Source: Monarcha castaneiventris obscurior
Lineage: Eukaryota; Chordata; Aves; Passeriformes; Monarchidae
Direction of reading: 5' to 3'
Assembly (NCBI GenBank): GCA_026261815.1
Contig: JAMPIT010000059.1
Location: forward strand, 22,058,001 to 22,122,000
DNA length: 64,000 nt
In this document: one piece after another, positions 23,301 through 36,870 of the stretch
Numbering within the stretch: position 1 is the stretch's first letter
Layout of the letters: each line of letters starts with the position of its first letter
Translations under genes and position numbers: made by a program
The notes under the pieces: model-generated
What the model was told of the DNA's origin: nothing
Seen by the model: only the letters and a program-made list of their open reading frames with translations
The model's database searches: none

Positions 23301-26300
23301 TGCTTCTTTTAAAAGACTGTATCCAAAAGAAACACTGCATCAAATGTATTGTTGAAACTTTCCTCAGCACATGTTTTGACATCTAGGCAAATCTTCTGAG
23401 TCAGGGTGGTTGAGAAGCCCAAGCAACAGACCTGACACTGCTGCATCTGACAGATTCACTACTGGGAGAAAGTAAATTGCCTGTCTTCTTTTGACAGCTG
23501 AACAGGGGACCTCAGCCACTTGGCTTCATGATCCCCATCAGTACCCTTCAAGCTCTCCACCTTCAGCACGTGGCCAGCCAGGGCATGCAGCAGGGCTGAG
23601 CAGCCACCTCTGCAGCTGGCACTGAGGTGCTCCTGGTGACACGGATGGAGCACTGAAGGAGTTTCAGGGCACTTTGGGACACCCATGCTCTCAAAGCAGC
23701 TGACAGGCACCTAAATGACATCAGTCACCTGTGAGCATGCCCCAGTATTACCTGTCCTCTGTGCTCCTCACCAAAGCACTGGCAGCTTACTTCTGTCACA
23801 TCTAATTAGTCACCAGGAGTCATTTAGCAGCCTGAGGGGCAGGTCTCAGCAAGCCCAACCTGGTCACAGAACAGGTCTGCTTCTTTCCAATTGCGCATTC
23901 TGGTAAAAGAGCATTAAAGGCAAGTGGGGTTCACAGAGAGGCAGAAAGATTTCTTCCTTCACAGGAATATTGCACATTGGCAGGACCACGTGGTGCCACC
24001 AACCTGTGTTAGGTATCCCATGAAGATCATGCAGAATAGGACATACTGCAACACAGGTGCTCAGGAAAGAAGCTAATGCATGGTACAACAAAAGCTTCAT
24101 TAATGCCTCAAGTTAGAGGTGGTAGCAAACTCGAAATACAACCCTCTGGGCACACCACCGTGCATAGTGTGGAATCACCAGATTCTGGCATGCAGCCCTG
24201 AAAAACCTGGCAGCCCTAAGGTTCATTATTTGAAACAGTTTACATCTTCAGTTCAAGTTTTGTTTACCTGTATGACAATATATCCAAGCTGAGACACGCT
24301 ATGAGGATTCTCCTAGTAAGTCAATAATCACAACAAAAGTCTGTTTGACAGGAATACTGCTTCATATTCACTCTTACGAAATCTTATGAAAAAAAATGTA
24401 AAAAGCAAAAAGAAAGAGAAATCAAAGCAAGTAAATTAACCAGCCTTCCCTAAGAAATGAAGTTACCTACTGTTAGAGGCTGTGGTGAGGTTAAAGCCTT
24501 TGTCACTGGTTTCCACCATCTGGCCAATACATGACACATTTTAATTTTCTATATACTGTACTATAAACACATTCTAGATTTAGGCTTTTTACATGAACCT
24601 TCTACCTGCCAACCCCAAAAAACATGTTGCACACCACAACAGAGAGTTGCCATCCGTGGGATGGTTTGCTTTTGCCTCCAACTGCTCTCAGCCACAGCAC
24701 CCTCCCACTGCCAGGACGCTCTGCAGAGGAACTCCCAGAGCTTGCTCCTCTGTGCAGATATCAGCACACAGCACATCCCTGCTAGCAAGGAAACTTGGCA
24801 GAGGCTCACAAAATACACAACAATCAAGGGCCTTGTTGAGTTGGACCTTTTATTGAACACAACTCTGGCCCTTGTCTCCTCTCTCTGTTTATAAGGCTTA
24901 CCAAGTATATAAACTATTGCTCTTAAATTATGAGGACCCACATTTATGAGAGCAATTATCCTTTGTTTGTTTAGAAAGGCTATTTGTCTTTCTCCTGTCT
25001 TTTACATGCCTCCCTGCCTCCTTTGCCCAAAACAAAGCAAAATGTTTGTATTTTTATTTGAGGGTGGGCTCCATCTGAAGTTCACTTAATGAGAGGAAAT
25101 CTCTGCTATAACCATTGGATGGGGGGAGGAGCTGGAGGAGGAGATCAAGCCTTGCTACAATTCAAATGAAAGTTAGGCAAGGGAATTGTCTGGAGGAGTA
25201 GATAAAGTTTTTGCTTTTATACATCTATAAAATTAATTATAAAGTTGGGGTGGCTTGGCTTTAAAAAATTATTTAAAAATCACAGTACATATCAGATAGC
25301 AAGTACCTTGCTGTCAACTGTGTACTAGAGCAGGGTAGGGCTTGAACATCGGACTGGCCCTTCTGCATGAAATGGAAAGTAAAAACTCACTGCTGGGGCT
25401 TTAGGAAGACCATGCTATCTCTGGAGAATGGATTAAACTATAACTTCCAAAAGACTAAGATATGTCTTTGTAAGACTGCTCTATTCAGAATTAATACTGC
25501 CAACATAACACACATTTGAGCTCTGCAAGCGAGCACACTTGGATGTCTGACAGTGCTTCCGAGAGAGTTGTCAAGGACCAAGCTTAGATGGACTTCCTTT
25601 AACAGTTTCAGAAAAATGATCCCACATATCAGCTCTGTCATTCCTGTAACTCCAACAAGAATCTAAGACCTGAACAGTCCCGTGGCCTGCAGCCAGGCAG
25701 CTATTATCCTGAGGGCCTCTGTTCTTCCTTCCTCTCCAGAATTTGCAACATGAGCGCCCTGCTACAAAAGGCAACACCCAGACCGAGCCTTTGAAATCAT
25801 GGAAAAGAAAGCTTGGCTGCTTGGAAAACCACAGTAGCAGCAGGGAAGGAAACAGGCACATGATGTAGCTCCTCCTTTCCTCAGGCACACACCTCCTCAC
25901 TGTGAGTAACACTGGAACTGTTCTGTTGTAAGAAATGCCCCAGGTAGGGGAAATCCTCCAGTATCCTTTCAAGTGTGAAACCACAGAGACATGAGGATGG
26001 GGCAGATCTAGAATAGCTGAGCTTCATCTTGGAAAATAATTTTATAATATTTTTGAAACAAGTGCTGCAGAACTGTCAACAGAAGAGAAGAGAGGGCTGG
26101 CAGGTGCAGGGAAGGATGCAGATGGGCAGAGTCACTGCACAATCAACAGCCACTACAGAACAGAAATGCAGCACAGAAAAAACTTCCAGGGAAGTGGCTG
26201 TTGTTCTGTTCAACAAAGCTGATCAGAAGATACTTCAGAAGTGAAATGCATTTTCTAAATAAGGGATTCTTAACACTCTGACAGGAAAAACCACTTTGAC

Positions 26301-26685
26301 TAAGTGGTTTCAGTGGTTGTTTTGCTCCCCAGGTACCAGGCACCCATCCCCTAGGTGACTTTTATTAACTGAAATTCAGTGCTTCAGTGCAGAAAGCAGA
26401 AGCACCAGACACTTGCAGGCTGAAAGCACATTTTTCTGTCTATAAGCCAAAGTCACTAAAGCTCCCTAACACAGCTTCCATATCCAGATATGATTAGAAG
26501 CGATCTTTTAATGGGACTCACTGACACTCTACAAAGTTATAATAGGAGGTTAATTTTCATGATGCAGGACGCATTACACACTCAGCAATGCAGCTCTGAA
26601 ATAAAATCACAAGTTTCCTTTCTTGTAGGACCTGCCTTCAAGGTTAAATGAACACAGTTATCTTTAGGTATAAATATGAAGTACT
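17330..26685. other. Repeat-poor intronic sequence
   Basis: More than 9 kb in which I recognise no CR1, SINE or LTR copy. Several GC-richer patches occur (about 21030-21250, 22790-23010, 23500-23700, 24600-24790). None has splice sites plus an open frame convincing enough to call an exon. Confidence 0.5.
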
Positions 26686-27083
26686 CTAGAATCAAAGAAC
26701 CGTTCAGGCTGGAAAAGACCTCTAGGATCATCAAGTTCAAGCACAAACCTTGCACTGTCAAGTCCACTACTTAATCATGTCTCCAAGTACACATCTACCT
26801 GTCTTTTAAATACCTCCAGGGATGGGGACTCCACCACTTCCCTCAGAAGGCTGTTGCAGTGCCTGACAACCCCTTTGATGAAGAAATTTTTTCTAAACCT
26901 CCCCTGGTTCAACTTCAGACCATTTCCTCTTGTCTATTCACTGGTTGCCTGAGAGAAGAGACCGATCCCTACCTGGCTACAACCTCCTTTCAGGCAGTTG
27001 TAGAGAGGAATAAGATCACCCTGAGACTCCCTTTCTCCAGGCTAACGCCCCCCCAGCTCCCTCAGCCACTCCTAAAACTCATT
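26686..27083 (-). mobile_element. CR1 LINE 3' fragment
   Basis: The plus strand begins TAGAATCAAAGAACCGTTCAGG and continues with GCTGGAAAAGACCTCTAGG, TACCTCCAGGGATGGGGAC, GGCTGTTGCAGTGCCTGAC, ACAACCTCCTTTCAGGCAG and CCCCAGCTCCCTCAGCC. This is the reverse complement of the last 400 bp of CR1, so the element is on the minus strand with its octamer tail near 26690. It is 5'-truncated and does not encode an intact reverse transcriptase. The plus-strand frame at 26859-27296 is only its antisense shadow. Confidence 0.92.
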
Positions 27084-27159
27084 CTCTTAATTAATCATGA
27101 AAAGCATAAAGATGAGTTCATGCAAGAGCTAAATGCCATTCTACTTTCCAGAAGCAGAC

Positions 27160-27267
27160 TTTTTTTCTCTCCAATTCTTTTTTGTGTTGTTGCTGGTTTT
27201 TTTGTTGGGGTTTTTCGTTTGGTTTTGGTTTTGTTGGGATTTTTTGTTTTGATTTTTTGTTGTTTTA
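27160..27267. repeat. T/G-rich low-complexity tract
   Basis: About 100 bp of TTTTG-like repeats with almost no A or C. It lies a little beyond the truncated 5' end of the CR1 copy at 26686-27083. On the FBXL7 sense strand it is A/C-rich. Confidence 0.85.
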
Positions 27268-30200
27268 AACCATCAACAATCATTTTTATGGAGTAAGTTC
27301 ATGCCATGTCCTAAATATGAATTTTATAGAAAGCTTTTGCTGTAAAAGAGTCGTCTGGTTTGATTAATAGTCATCTTGAACAGGAAATACTTGCATAATG
27401 TGAATACATCTTGGACACAGATCTGGCTCACAGTAGGTCTTTTGTACTGCAGAGACTAATCTGGAACTGTTCCCACTGATACTGCTTTAAACAATCCTGC
27501 TGGACTGCAAAGTGTGGATACCAGCATCTCCTTCTGCAGGTTTCAAGCTTTCCAGCTGGAGGGGAATTTATCCAGGTTCCACCAAATACAGATGAAGAAG
27601 AGAAACCACCTGATTACTGAGCTGTATAACTTGGACTTCCAGTCAGAAAGCCTCTGATCCCTATTACATGGCTCAGCATTGCACACTTAGCTTGGAATCG
27701 AGGGCCAAAATGTGGAAAAACCCAAGGTTACCTGTAGGCTGGCAAACAAAACCACTGCAGGCAGCAGTCTCAACCAAAAAATAAAGTACCAAAGGCCAGA
27801 GGAAGATCTGGTGGTTGTAGTCCACTCGTGTTTCCAGAAGATACTCAATTAATGACTGCACTGAAGGTCTTGAGAGAAACCATGCAAGCCAAAACAAGTG
27901 GGAAGATCTCAAAGGTGAACTCTGTATTTATGAGAACAGGAAACAAAGTAGGAGTTTTCAGTCAGTTCTTTGTCATTCAGGGAAGGAACCAGACAGTTTG
28001 ATAGGCTCACATGTAATCTAGACAATGTGTTTAATAGGAAAACAATAAGTATGATGATTGATAGAATAAACTATTCAAGGAGGTGAAGATGAAGGCTTGC
28101 TCTGGAGAACTTCACAAAAGTCTTAATTGCACTCTGTTATTGGACATTACATTGTCAAATAATTTAATGGAGGTATGAATGAAACTCATTTGGATAAACT
28201 TCTAGGCATGCTCACAAAAATATATAATTTTCCACATAAAGTGAAAGAGTTTGATCTGACCATTACTATTGACAACATCTTGAGATTGCAACAGACAGTT
28301 ACACGCCATAGTTTAAAGTACATAGTCTCGAACAAACAAACAAAGAAGGGCAAAATCAAAACTCTCACAAAGGAATAAAGAACAGGAAATGAGCACTCAT
28401 AATCACACAGGAAAAATACAACTCAAGTTCCACATGCAGTGCTGGTCCTCTCCTCTCAAAATGCTTTAGTATAAGCAGAAGCAGTTCAGAGGAGGATGTT
28501 GAGAACAAGCAAAAATAAGAAACAGCTTTTGAATGACAAACATTTTTCAGTCAGATGAAGAGACAATTGAAAAATAATATGATGGAGATCTGTACAGTCA
28601 CAAGAGGCATTAAAAAGCTATACCTCACTTATTTTCTTGCACTAGAGAGCAGATGATAGAAATCAAACTAACCATTGACTGGCTCAAACCAAACAGATGC
28701 GAGAGGGCAACAATCTGTGGCTGGAGGACTGCAGCATTTGCAGAAATCACCTCTTCTCCTATCATATGCATAGTGCTTATAGTTCTTGTTCAGCTCCATC
28801 AACATGTAAAATCTCACTCCTTCCTCTCCCATGTGGATTTTTAAATCCTGTAAGAATGCCATATAAGCACTTCCAATAAATACAGGACTGAAAACACATT
28901 ATACTGCAAAGTGTTAAGAGCCGCTGTCTCTTCTATACAGAGTATTGCAAACATGATTGAAACTGATGAGTGTTTTCGAGCCCTAAGGCTGACTGGAAGG
29001 TGCAATTAAATGCCTCCTTTTATAAGAACAGCTGGAGCCAAATGGTGGTGAAAAACTGGTGAGGGCCATAAGTCAAGAAAGTAAGCTGTGAACCAGGTCA
29101 AGAAAAGGTTAAGTTGTAAACAGGCAATCTGGCACTTAGGACTAAAAAAAAAATAATGTGCAGCCAATTGTTTAAGTGTAGAAATGTTAGGCTTCCAAAT
29201 AAACATGTCTGAATAAAAGGGGAAGAAAAAACATGGCAGGAGATGAGCATTTTCTGTCCACAGCCTTACAAAGGTAGGGTAGACCTAGGTAACACACATG
29301 GGAGCAGAAATTTAACTCAAAAGACTGGTGGGTGCAGTGCATAAGCCAGCCCCTCAGCTTGCTAATACCCTAACACTCCACAAGTCTCTCTACAACTCCC
29401 TGAAAAGATCTGATGATGTCAGAGGTCATTCTAAATGATTCTGTGATAACTGCCTTCCTGAAGTTCAGAGAACTGTGAGAATAGTTCTCAGTCTAATTTT
29501 TGAAATTTTGAAAACAACCTTCCCAGTTCCCATACACTGCCAGTGGCTCAAGCTAGCATTACTCCAAATAAATTTTGAGTTTTGCAAAGTTTGACAGCAT
29601 TTTTTCATCAGATCTTTTTACATTTCAGTCAAATATCACCTGTAAAAACCCATAGAGAACAACGGTGATCTATGTCTGACCACCTGCAGTGTTAAACACG
29701 AATTCTGGTGATAAAAAGGAAAATTTTGTTTCCCCAGAAGGTCCTGCAGGACAAAAACATCCAGAAAATGGTTAGCATTTGGCAATACTTCTATTAAAAT
29801 CTAGTCAAGGAAGAAAGGAGAATACTTTCCCAGCTATCCAAATCTCAAGATGAGTAAACAGAACTGTAGTAGGTATATGGCAAGAAAAGACAAGGTTTAA
29901 TACTATCAGGATCTAAAAGTCATTGCTTGTTTCTGTCAGATAAAAAAAAAAAGTAATACAAAAGAAATAACTCCCCACTTCAGGGCACAAGAGGCAATAG
30001 AAGCTGAGGAACGGGCTCACTCAAGTAACTCATGTACAGAAATCCCACCCTGGGAATGCCCGATGTGGATAACACAATTCATTTCCAGTGAATGAAGCAG
30101 CAAAAGCTGCTGTTGTCACCTAAGGGAAAGGGAACAGGGTACTGGTGTGGGAAGGGAGAGTGATCCTCAGTGCACAGTTTACACATAACCATACAGTGGC

Positions 30201-32813
30201 ATTTTCCCTCAATTTTTTTTTCCCCCTTGAGTATCTCTCCACTCATGCACACACCTGAGCTTCTGCAGTAGTTAGAGACACCCCTCCAGGGCCCAGAATA
30301 CCATGGAAAGGCTCACAGGCAATTCTGTGGCTTGCTCTGTATTGCACACGCCAAGCAGTGCCCAGCTAAAGCATGATTAATCTTCCTTGAGTGTACTGCT
30401 GTCACTGTGTCCTTTATTCACATGGAGTTACAACATCAAGCAGCCCTAAGCAGGGCCCAAGTGCAGCAGCAATGAGCTTTTCCTGCTTCACATCTGGGAG
30501 TGCTGCTTTGGATTAGAGCTGTATTGCTAATAAAGCAGCAGAAGTGGCCAAGGGTGTGCCGAGAGCCAGTGGAGCGCACGCCTGTACAAATGCTTTAATC
30601 CCAGGAAGGAAGAAGTCAACTAGAAGTAAAGCTTCAGTGAATTGTTCCTGCTGACCTTCCAGACTGCCCTAACTTTGCCTGTGCAGAAAGGTCACCTTTG
30701 CAACAACGAGCAACTCTATCAAAAACATTATTTTAACAGTAGTGCAGAGAACACAGCGGGTCTGTAATTAATAAAACAAGGAAACTCCACCAAGGTGTTT
30801 TTAAAGGGTTTGGTTAGAGGAAGAAGGTGAGAAAGCAACTTAATGAAAAAGCAGTAAAACAAAAGACATAATGCCGAGAGTTCACAGGAGTTCAGTTTTC
30901 ATATATTTAATACATTTTTTTCAACACTATTGCTGTTTCTAAAATAGTCTGCTGTACTTCAGGAACAATGAAGAGCCCTATAAATAAGCTAAGAGCTAGG
31001 TTCCCCTTAGGCTATTTGAAAGGGAACAGGTATCATCTGACAACTTTATTACAGGTTCTTAAGTGTAAGAAGCACCTGTAGGAAACAGCAGGAGCATTAA
31101 GAAACAGGGAAGTGAAATAAGCAGGAACAAAGACATTCATCACTTAGTATCAGGACAGGAATTGTAAATATGTTCAGTCTAAATCACTAGATACACAGTA
31201 CCTGTCGTAAGGAGGCACACTGCGACAACATGAAAAAAAACCCTAAACCCACTCCCTTCAATGATTAGTATAATAAATTATCAGTGAGGCAAATCACCAT
31301 GGTTGGGCTGCTAACTGCAGTATTACCAACACTCAAAGAACAGCTGTACAGTGCAGGAAAACCTATGCTGCTGTCAGGGGATGTATATTGAGTACAAAAA
31401 TATTATTCATCAACTTTTCTGCAGTAAAAAATAAAAGCAGCTTTACTGAATCCTCGTATTTTCTCATGTAAACCTTCTGAAAGAAAAGCTTCTCCACCAT
31501 GATTTTAAGAGCTGTGGTAGCCAGCCTGCAGGGCCATTCAGCTGCCTAGCAGAGCAGGCAGAACCTGGCCAGCCCCATCCTGTAGGCTGGCCCTGCTCAG
31601 TTGCAAGGGTGGTTATAACCCATGCAGTCCCACGTGACAGCTGAGATCACTGCCAACGCACCAGAAGTATAAGCACAAAAGGATCTGGAATATATCTATA
31701 TTACCCCAGGGAAGAACATCACAAGTTTACCTGCCATGACTTAATTACAGAAAAAAACAACAACCAAAAAAATCAATAATGATAAGTTCCCTCTCACCTC
31801 TGAGTCATTCATTTAGCCTTACCCCTTCAGTTTAAGGCACCGGTCATCTTTATTCTGCATGGCTATTTATAAATAGTTTCCCATTTGGTCTATTGGGGCT
31901 TGCTTCATTTGACTGGTTTCACCTTTTGACCTCCATGCTACTTTTTCTGGCAGCTTGGGAAGATTGCTGTCATACTGCAGTAGAGTGTCCACTTCACCAC
32001 CCAGCTCAAATGCCTGTGCAAGAGAGCGCCCTAATGGTGTGCTTATTAATGAAACTCTGCCCAGTACTGTTTGAATTCCACCCCTTCTTCTCCATGACCA
32101 CTAAATCTTTTGAAAGATCTCACACTAAGCTCTTCTTGCCTATTGTCTTAATCTTCCATCATGTTTTCCACAGTATTCCTCACTTTTCATAGCACCACTA
32201 AGACGTCTGCCTCAGAATATGTATGTGATATGCTTACCATACCTTTAGTTCTGATTGGGAATGGATTGTGGAATAGTACACAGCACTGTTTAATTTCTTT
32301 TAAGGGTTACAGATGCTGAATGCCACTGTTACTGCAGTAGCCTTATCACTGACACATCTCTTTTTCTTTCTTTGGGTAGCAGGTAGGTCAACAGGCTTCT
32401 CTCATGTGCTCCCCCAATTTCTGAAGTAGTTTCTCCTACCTCATGCAAAATCCTGTCCTCTTTTTAACATTTATAATTTTAATTCTTCTCTGAACCCAGG
32501 CCTAGCTCATGGAGACTAACCAATTCACAATTTAGGGAAATCTTACTCTCCATCCTTAGCGATCCCTTCAATCTAAAGGAGATCTGTACTGCTGCTTTAT
32601 ATCCCCCCTTCTTTACACGCTATTAGGCTTTTTATAGCCTCCATCACCTTTGTACATTTAGGAAGGAAACAGTACATAATGGATTGGAGAAACAAAATGA
32701 CTGAAGAAAAAAGCAGATGCTATCCCAGCTTACACAGTAAACATTTTTAACAGCTCCACAAACCCTGGAATGGCTTGAGTCAAATTATGAATCAGTTTTA
32801 AATTAATGAAAAA
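27268..32813. other. Intronic unique sequence, nothing recognised
   Basis: AT-rich sequence without a recognised repeat or exon. A 67-codon frame at 28175-28378 is too short and unsupported to call. Confidence 0.5.
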
Positions 32814-33478
32814 TGTGGGAATCCAGAGTGCAGGGAATATTTCTCTGCCTGTTTTGAAGAGAAAAACCCCCCTGGACAGCGTGGTTTTCGACCTTTATCC
32901 ATGGAGAAAACTCCCTACCATCTGGGAGGAATTAAAATCTACACAGATGTGAACTAGGTGATAGAATATGATGTAAGGATGTCACAGGGTGAAGAATTTA
33001 GAAGTTTTAGGATTGTTAATGTAGTAAATAGATAAATAGTAAAAGTTCCAGGATGGAGGAGACTTTGCAGTTTTAAACCTCCATCTTTCTTCTTCTAGTC
33101 CCCCATATTCTGCAGCAAAGGTAGTTTAGGATGCTTGGATGAAAAATGCCGCAGTTCCGGCCTGCGTGTCGGAGTGATTTACTGAGCATTGGATGAAAAG
33201 TAAAAATATCCGTCGTTTCAATTTTTAATTGGATAATTTACCTATAAAAAGGCTGTGGAATTTTGATAAGCAGCCATTTTCTCACCTTCTCTTGCCATGT
33301 TCTGTTCTGCTATGTCTTTTCTCCACTAATAGCTGATAACACTAGAATAAACAACTATCTGAAGAAGCAGTTACTGCGAGTTTGCCTCGTCCGTCTATCA
33401 AGTTCCTTGCAAGGACTCTAGAGGATTTTAAGGGCCTCTCCCAGCAAGAGTGGCTGATTTATGGCACCACCAGTGTCA
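32814..33478 (+). mobile_element. Candidate solo LTR of an endogenous retrovirus
   Basis: The segment starts TGTGGGAATCCAGAGTGCAG. It carries a TATA box (33243-33250, TATAAAAA) and about 100 bp later AATAAA (33346-33351), followed by a GC-richer U5-like region (TTGCCTCGTCCGTCTATC). This order (U3, TATA, short R, polyadenylation signal, U5) is typical of retroviral LTRs and resembles avian class II (ERVK-like) LTRs as I remember them. I see no gag, pol or env next to it. The 3' edge is set at a CA dinucleotide at 33477-33478 and is uncertain. The flanks (GAAAAA and AAAAAA) are too simple to prove a target duplication. Confidence 0.6.
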
Positions 33479-33590
33479 AAAAAAGGAAAAAAATTAAAAA
33501 GGGGAAAGAAAGCCACCCTAAAACATCCTCAATCTGGCCTTTTCCTTGTCAGACAAAAAAAAGAAAAAAAGAAGGAAAACAAAGCAAAAG
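33477..33590. repeat. A-rich purine tract
   Basis: Two runs of A interrupted by G (about 33479-33512 and 33555-33590) separated by unique sequence. The lysine-rich open frames through it are artefacts of composition. Confidence 0.8.
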
Positions 33591-36500
33591 GTGTGTGGTC
33601 TGAAGTGCTGGATTCAAAGTCAAAAGCTGTATCTAAACAAAACACTCCACACAATGCCAGGCAAGGTCTTGGAGTTTGACTCTTCTGTGTGCCTCTTAGC
33701 AGTAAGAGATGGTGATATACAGCAGTTCTAGTCAGCTCTATTCTTATTAAAATAACATCTTTAAAAAGGCATGTTTGGAGTTTTAGTTTCCAGCATCAAA
33801 AGATTTTTCTTTTTAACAAGTCATATTACTTTAAAATTATAAAAGAATCAAGAGTTTAAGGTTGGGAAGTGCTAAACATTTATTTTTTTAAGAACAAAAA
33901 TCAGGGACTTAGATGGAGAAGCTCACAAAGTTACCAACAGCTCAAAATTTAGACATTATTGTGTTGTTTTACATGATTTATCTTCAAATAATTCAGACTA
34001 AAGCTTTATTTAATAACCTAAAATTATATAGAAATATTTAATAGGTTTTATAAATTTTTATATATTTGCACAAGAGCCACCCAATGTCAATGGAAACGTT
34101 TTAATCTGGATCTCAATATTTATACTTGCAACTTCTTCAAATTCTGACATTTACATTTATACTGCAGAGCATTCTGAAAGAATTGCTTGTACTAAAGAGT
34201 GGCAAAACTATTCCATTTTCACTCTAATTTGATGTGACTACGAAGTTTTCCTGAAGTTAGGCCTCCGCTCCAATACAGGAACTTTTCATCTTCATAAAAA
34301 CGCAATTGAGGAGAGGAAAGGACTCTAACCTATAACTGCCTTTCTCCAGCCAGACCAGCATTTAACTTCTTATGTATTTTACTTAAACAAAATATAAGTG
34401 ACTCTAGGGAAAGCAACATTAATAAACATGATCATATAAACTTTGCAGTGAAAATTCAATTTTACCTTTAATAGCGTCTCTCAAACAGTAAACTTTATTA
34501 TAAGACCAACAACTTAATCAGATCCTAGCACCAAAATCAGGTGTTTCATTTTCAATTTTTAATGTTTGTTCAATTGCTTCTTGGAATATTTCATGCCCCA
34601 AATAAGATAGAAAATGCCAATGAAAATGTCAGATTCTGCTGGAAACTGGACTGATGCCTCCACTCTCCTCAGTTCCAGGAAAATTTTTCTTGACCAAGGA
34701 AAGCATTCCCCTTTGGTTACTGCACGATTCCATATCTGAGAATCAGATATCTTAATGTAAGAGATGAAATACTAAGATTTGTCCAGAGTGCTATTCTAAA
34801 GCTTGGGTTAGTGGCAATTTCAGAGTCACACTGCACTGAGATGATGGCGCAAGTTACATCCAAAGGCGAAAAGAAAACAATCGTGATACAAGCTGCTCAT
34901 AGATCTTTATATTCCTTTGGTTGCTTTAAGTCTCCGTAATACTCTGGACTGTTCTCCTATGCACTATCACCCCCAGCACTTATTCCCAGTATTTCCATTG
35001 AAATTTCCAGAAATGCTCTAAGGCATTTTCCTCTCTGCCCTCATCACAGCATTTGCAGCACACAAATATGCACAGCCTGGCTTGTCCCATAAGTATACTT
35101 TCTGTTTTAAGACACTATTGTTCTTTACATGCAAACATATAATTTGCCAGACACTAATTTCTTTCTCAAGCCATAATGTCTTTAGCATATTTAAAGGCAA
35201 CTCCACAAACTTTATATGCTAGGCTAGCGCATCATTAACTTTTTCAGGGATGCTATTTACATCTCTTTCCCAAGAACACATGGAAGAGCTTTTGCCCATT
35301 TGGAAATTCTGTGTGGAGCCAAGCTTTCCACACTTAGTGGAAGCATTCAGGTTTCTGGGAGCCTCCAGTTCTGCATGCTCAGTTTGAGTGATTACACCCA
35401 GACTCGCCAAGAACAGCTGCCTCAGCTCCTGCAGTGGGGCACAGGGAAGAGAGTGACAGTGCATCCATAATCTGCTCTGACATTGTAATGTTTCCACCAA
35501 AGTGTGAAAAAAAAATAAATCTTGACTTTCAACTGCAACTTTGCATGGCTGAAGAGTGCAATGAAAAACAGCGACTTATGGTCTGCAAGTGCAGTTTGAA
35601 GACAACTTTGCTGCAAATGCAAAAAGAACTCCTCTGCCCCTGCAGTGCCCAGGATGACCACAAACACTGTGTATACAGCACAAGAGAGAAGAGGTGCTCC
35701 TGTCCTGTATGGTTAAGATTTTGCCAAAATACATAAATATTGGGAGGGAAGTAAAAGCTGTCATTCATATGCAAGGTTAATCTTCGCAGTTCTGTGGATT
35801 GTAATTAAATAACAAAGGACAAGAAATTCACAGGGAACATAATTTTTTTACTGAATCTTCTGCACTTTTGTCTCACTACTTGTTCTAATGGTGTTCAGAA
35901 AGAGTCTTGAACCCACAAGCCTGCCCTAAACTCAGTACCTATCCTATGGAAAATCTAATTTATTTGCAAAGATGCATGGTGGCTATAAAATATGTATATT
36001 TTTGTAATTTTATAAGATTATCCTTTCATGTACATTTCACCCAGGCACAACAGCTATTGAAAATTTTTAATTGCTGCAATAACTTTGGTACCTATAAAGG
36101 GGAAATAGTGCAAATGCAATTTGCAATTGCATCCTCCTTCTCTAAAAGCCAAACAGCTCTAAAAGCAGACAAAAACTGTGCACAAGGTATTGTATTGATG
36201 GGCTTATCTCCCAAGTATACTGTACCACACATAGGCACAAGCCAACTCTTTGTACATTCTCTGGAAAGAAAAACATGAAATTCCTCCACTCCATTACCTG
36301 AGTTTCTGGATGACTCAGACATATGTTTCCAGTACTTCCAATAACCTGACAGGCTCGCAGGTTTCTGCATTCTTTTAAGATTACTCAGACTAGGGAAACA
36401 ATATGACAAGTTGAAGGAACTACAACAGCATTACTTCAGCACACATGGGGACAGAAAGGCTCTCCAAAATCAGGAGCATTAAGGAACAGAAAGAAATTAC

Positions 36501-36735
36501 TTTTAGAGAAAGCAACTCTGTAAGATTTAATGCAAGCTCTGAGGGACACACGAGGTGAAATGTTCCAGGGGATTTCTCTCTATTTTCAGAAGATTTAATT
36601 ACTTCAAGTACAGCTTGTTTCTACTCTTCTGGATGCTGCAAACCTGTCACGTCACAGGACAGATTAACAAGATGTATTTCCTTCAGTGCCAAGCCAGATG
36701 CAGGAGGTTCCACCCTGTCAAGGGGGTTGATTTGT
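33591..36735. other. AT-rich intronic sequence, nothing recognised
   Basis: Very AT-rich near 33960-34080. A cysteine-rich 100-codon frame (35434-35736, plus strand) has no support from splice sites or known families. A possible partner frame lies on the other strand at the same place. Confidence 0.5.
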
Positions 36736-36870
36736 CTCCACACGTAACCGCGTCGTTCCCCGGATCGCCGGAATGCTGCAGTTGGAGCATCCCATTGTGT
36801 CACAGCTGCGCCCGGCCTCGCCGCGGTCTGGCTCTGCCTCACGCTCGGGGAAGGCAGCGCCACAGTCTCC
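36736..36870. promoter_or_regulatory. Compact CpG cluster inside the intron
   Basis: About 15 CpG dinucleotides fall within roughly 135 bp, including CCGCGTCG, CCGGATCGCCGG and CTCGCCGCGG. The surrounding intron is AT-rich and CpG-poor. Such a cluster may be an unmethylated enhancer or promoter (for example an alternative FBXL7 start or a non-coding RNA start), or the remnant of a GC-rich insertion. Open frames exist on both strands but resemble nothing known. Confidence 0.5.

Noticed and set aside
26859..27296. 145-codon plus-strand open frame
   Set aside because: Runs antisense through the CR1 copy and into the T/G-rich tract; its sequence is explained by these.
28175..28378. 67-codon frame that looks moderately protein-like
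   Set aside because: Short, AT-rich, with no recognisable splice partners.
35434..35736. Cysteine-rich 100-codon plus-strand frame
   Set aside because: No signal peptide, known cysteine spacing or splice sites; overlapping frames on the other strand are just as long.
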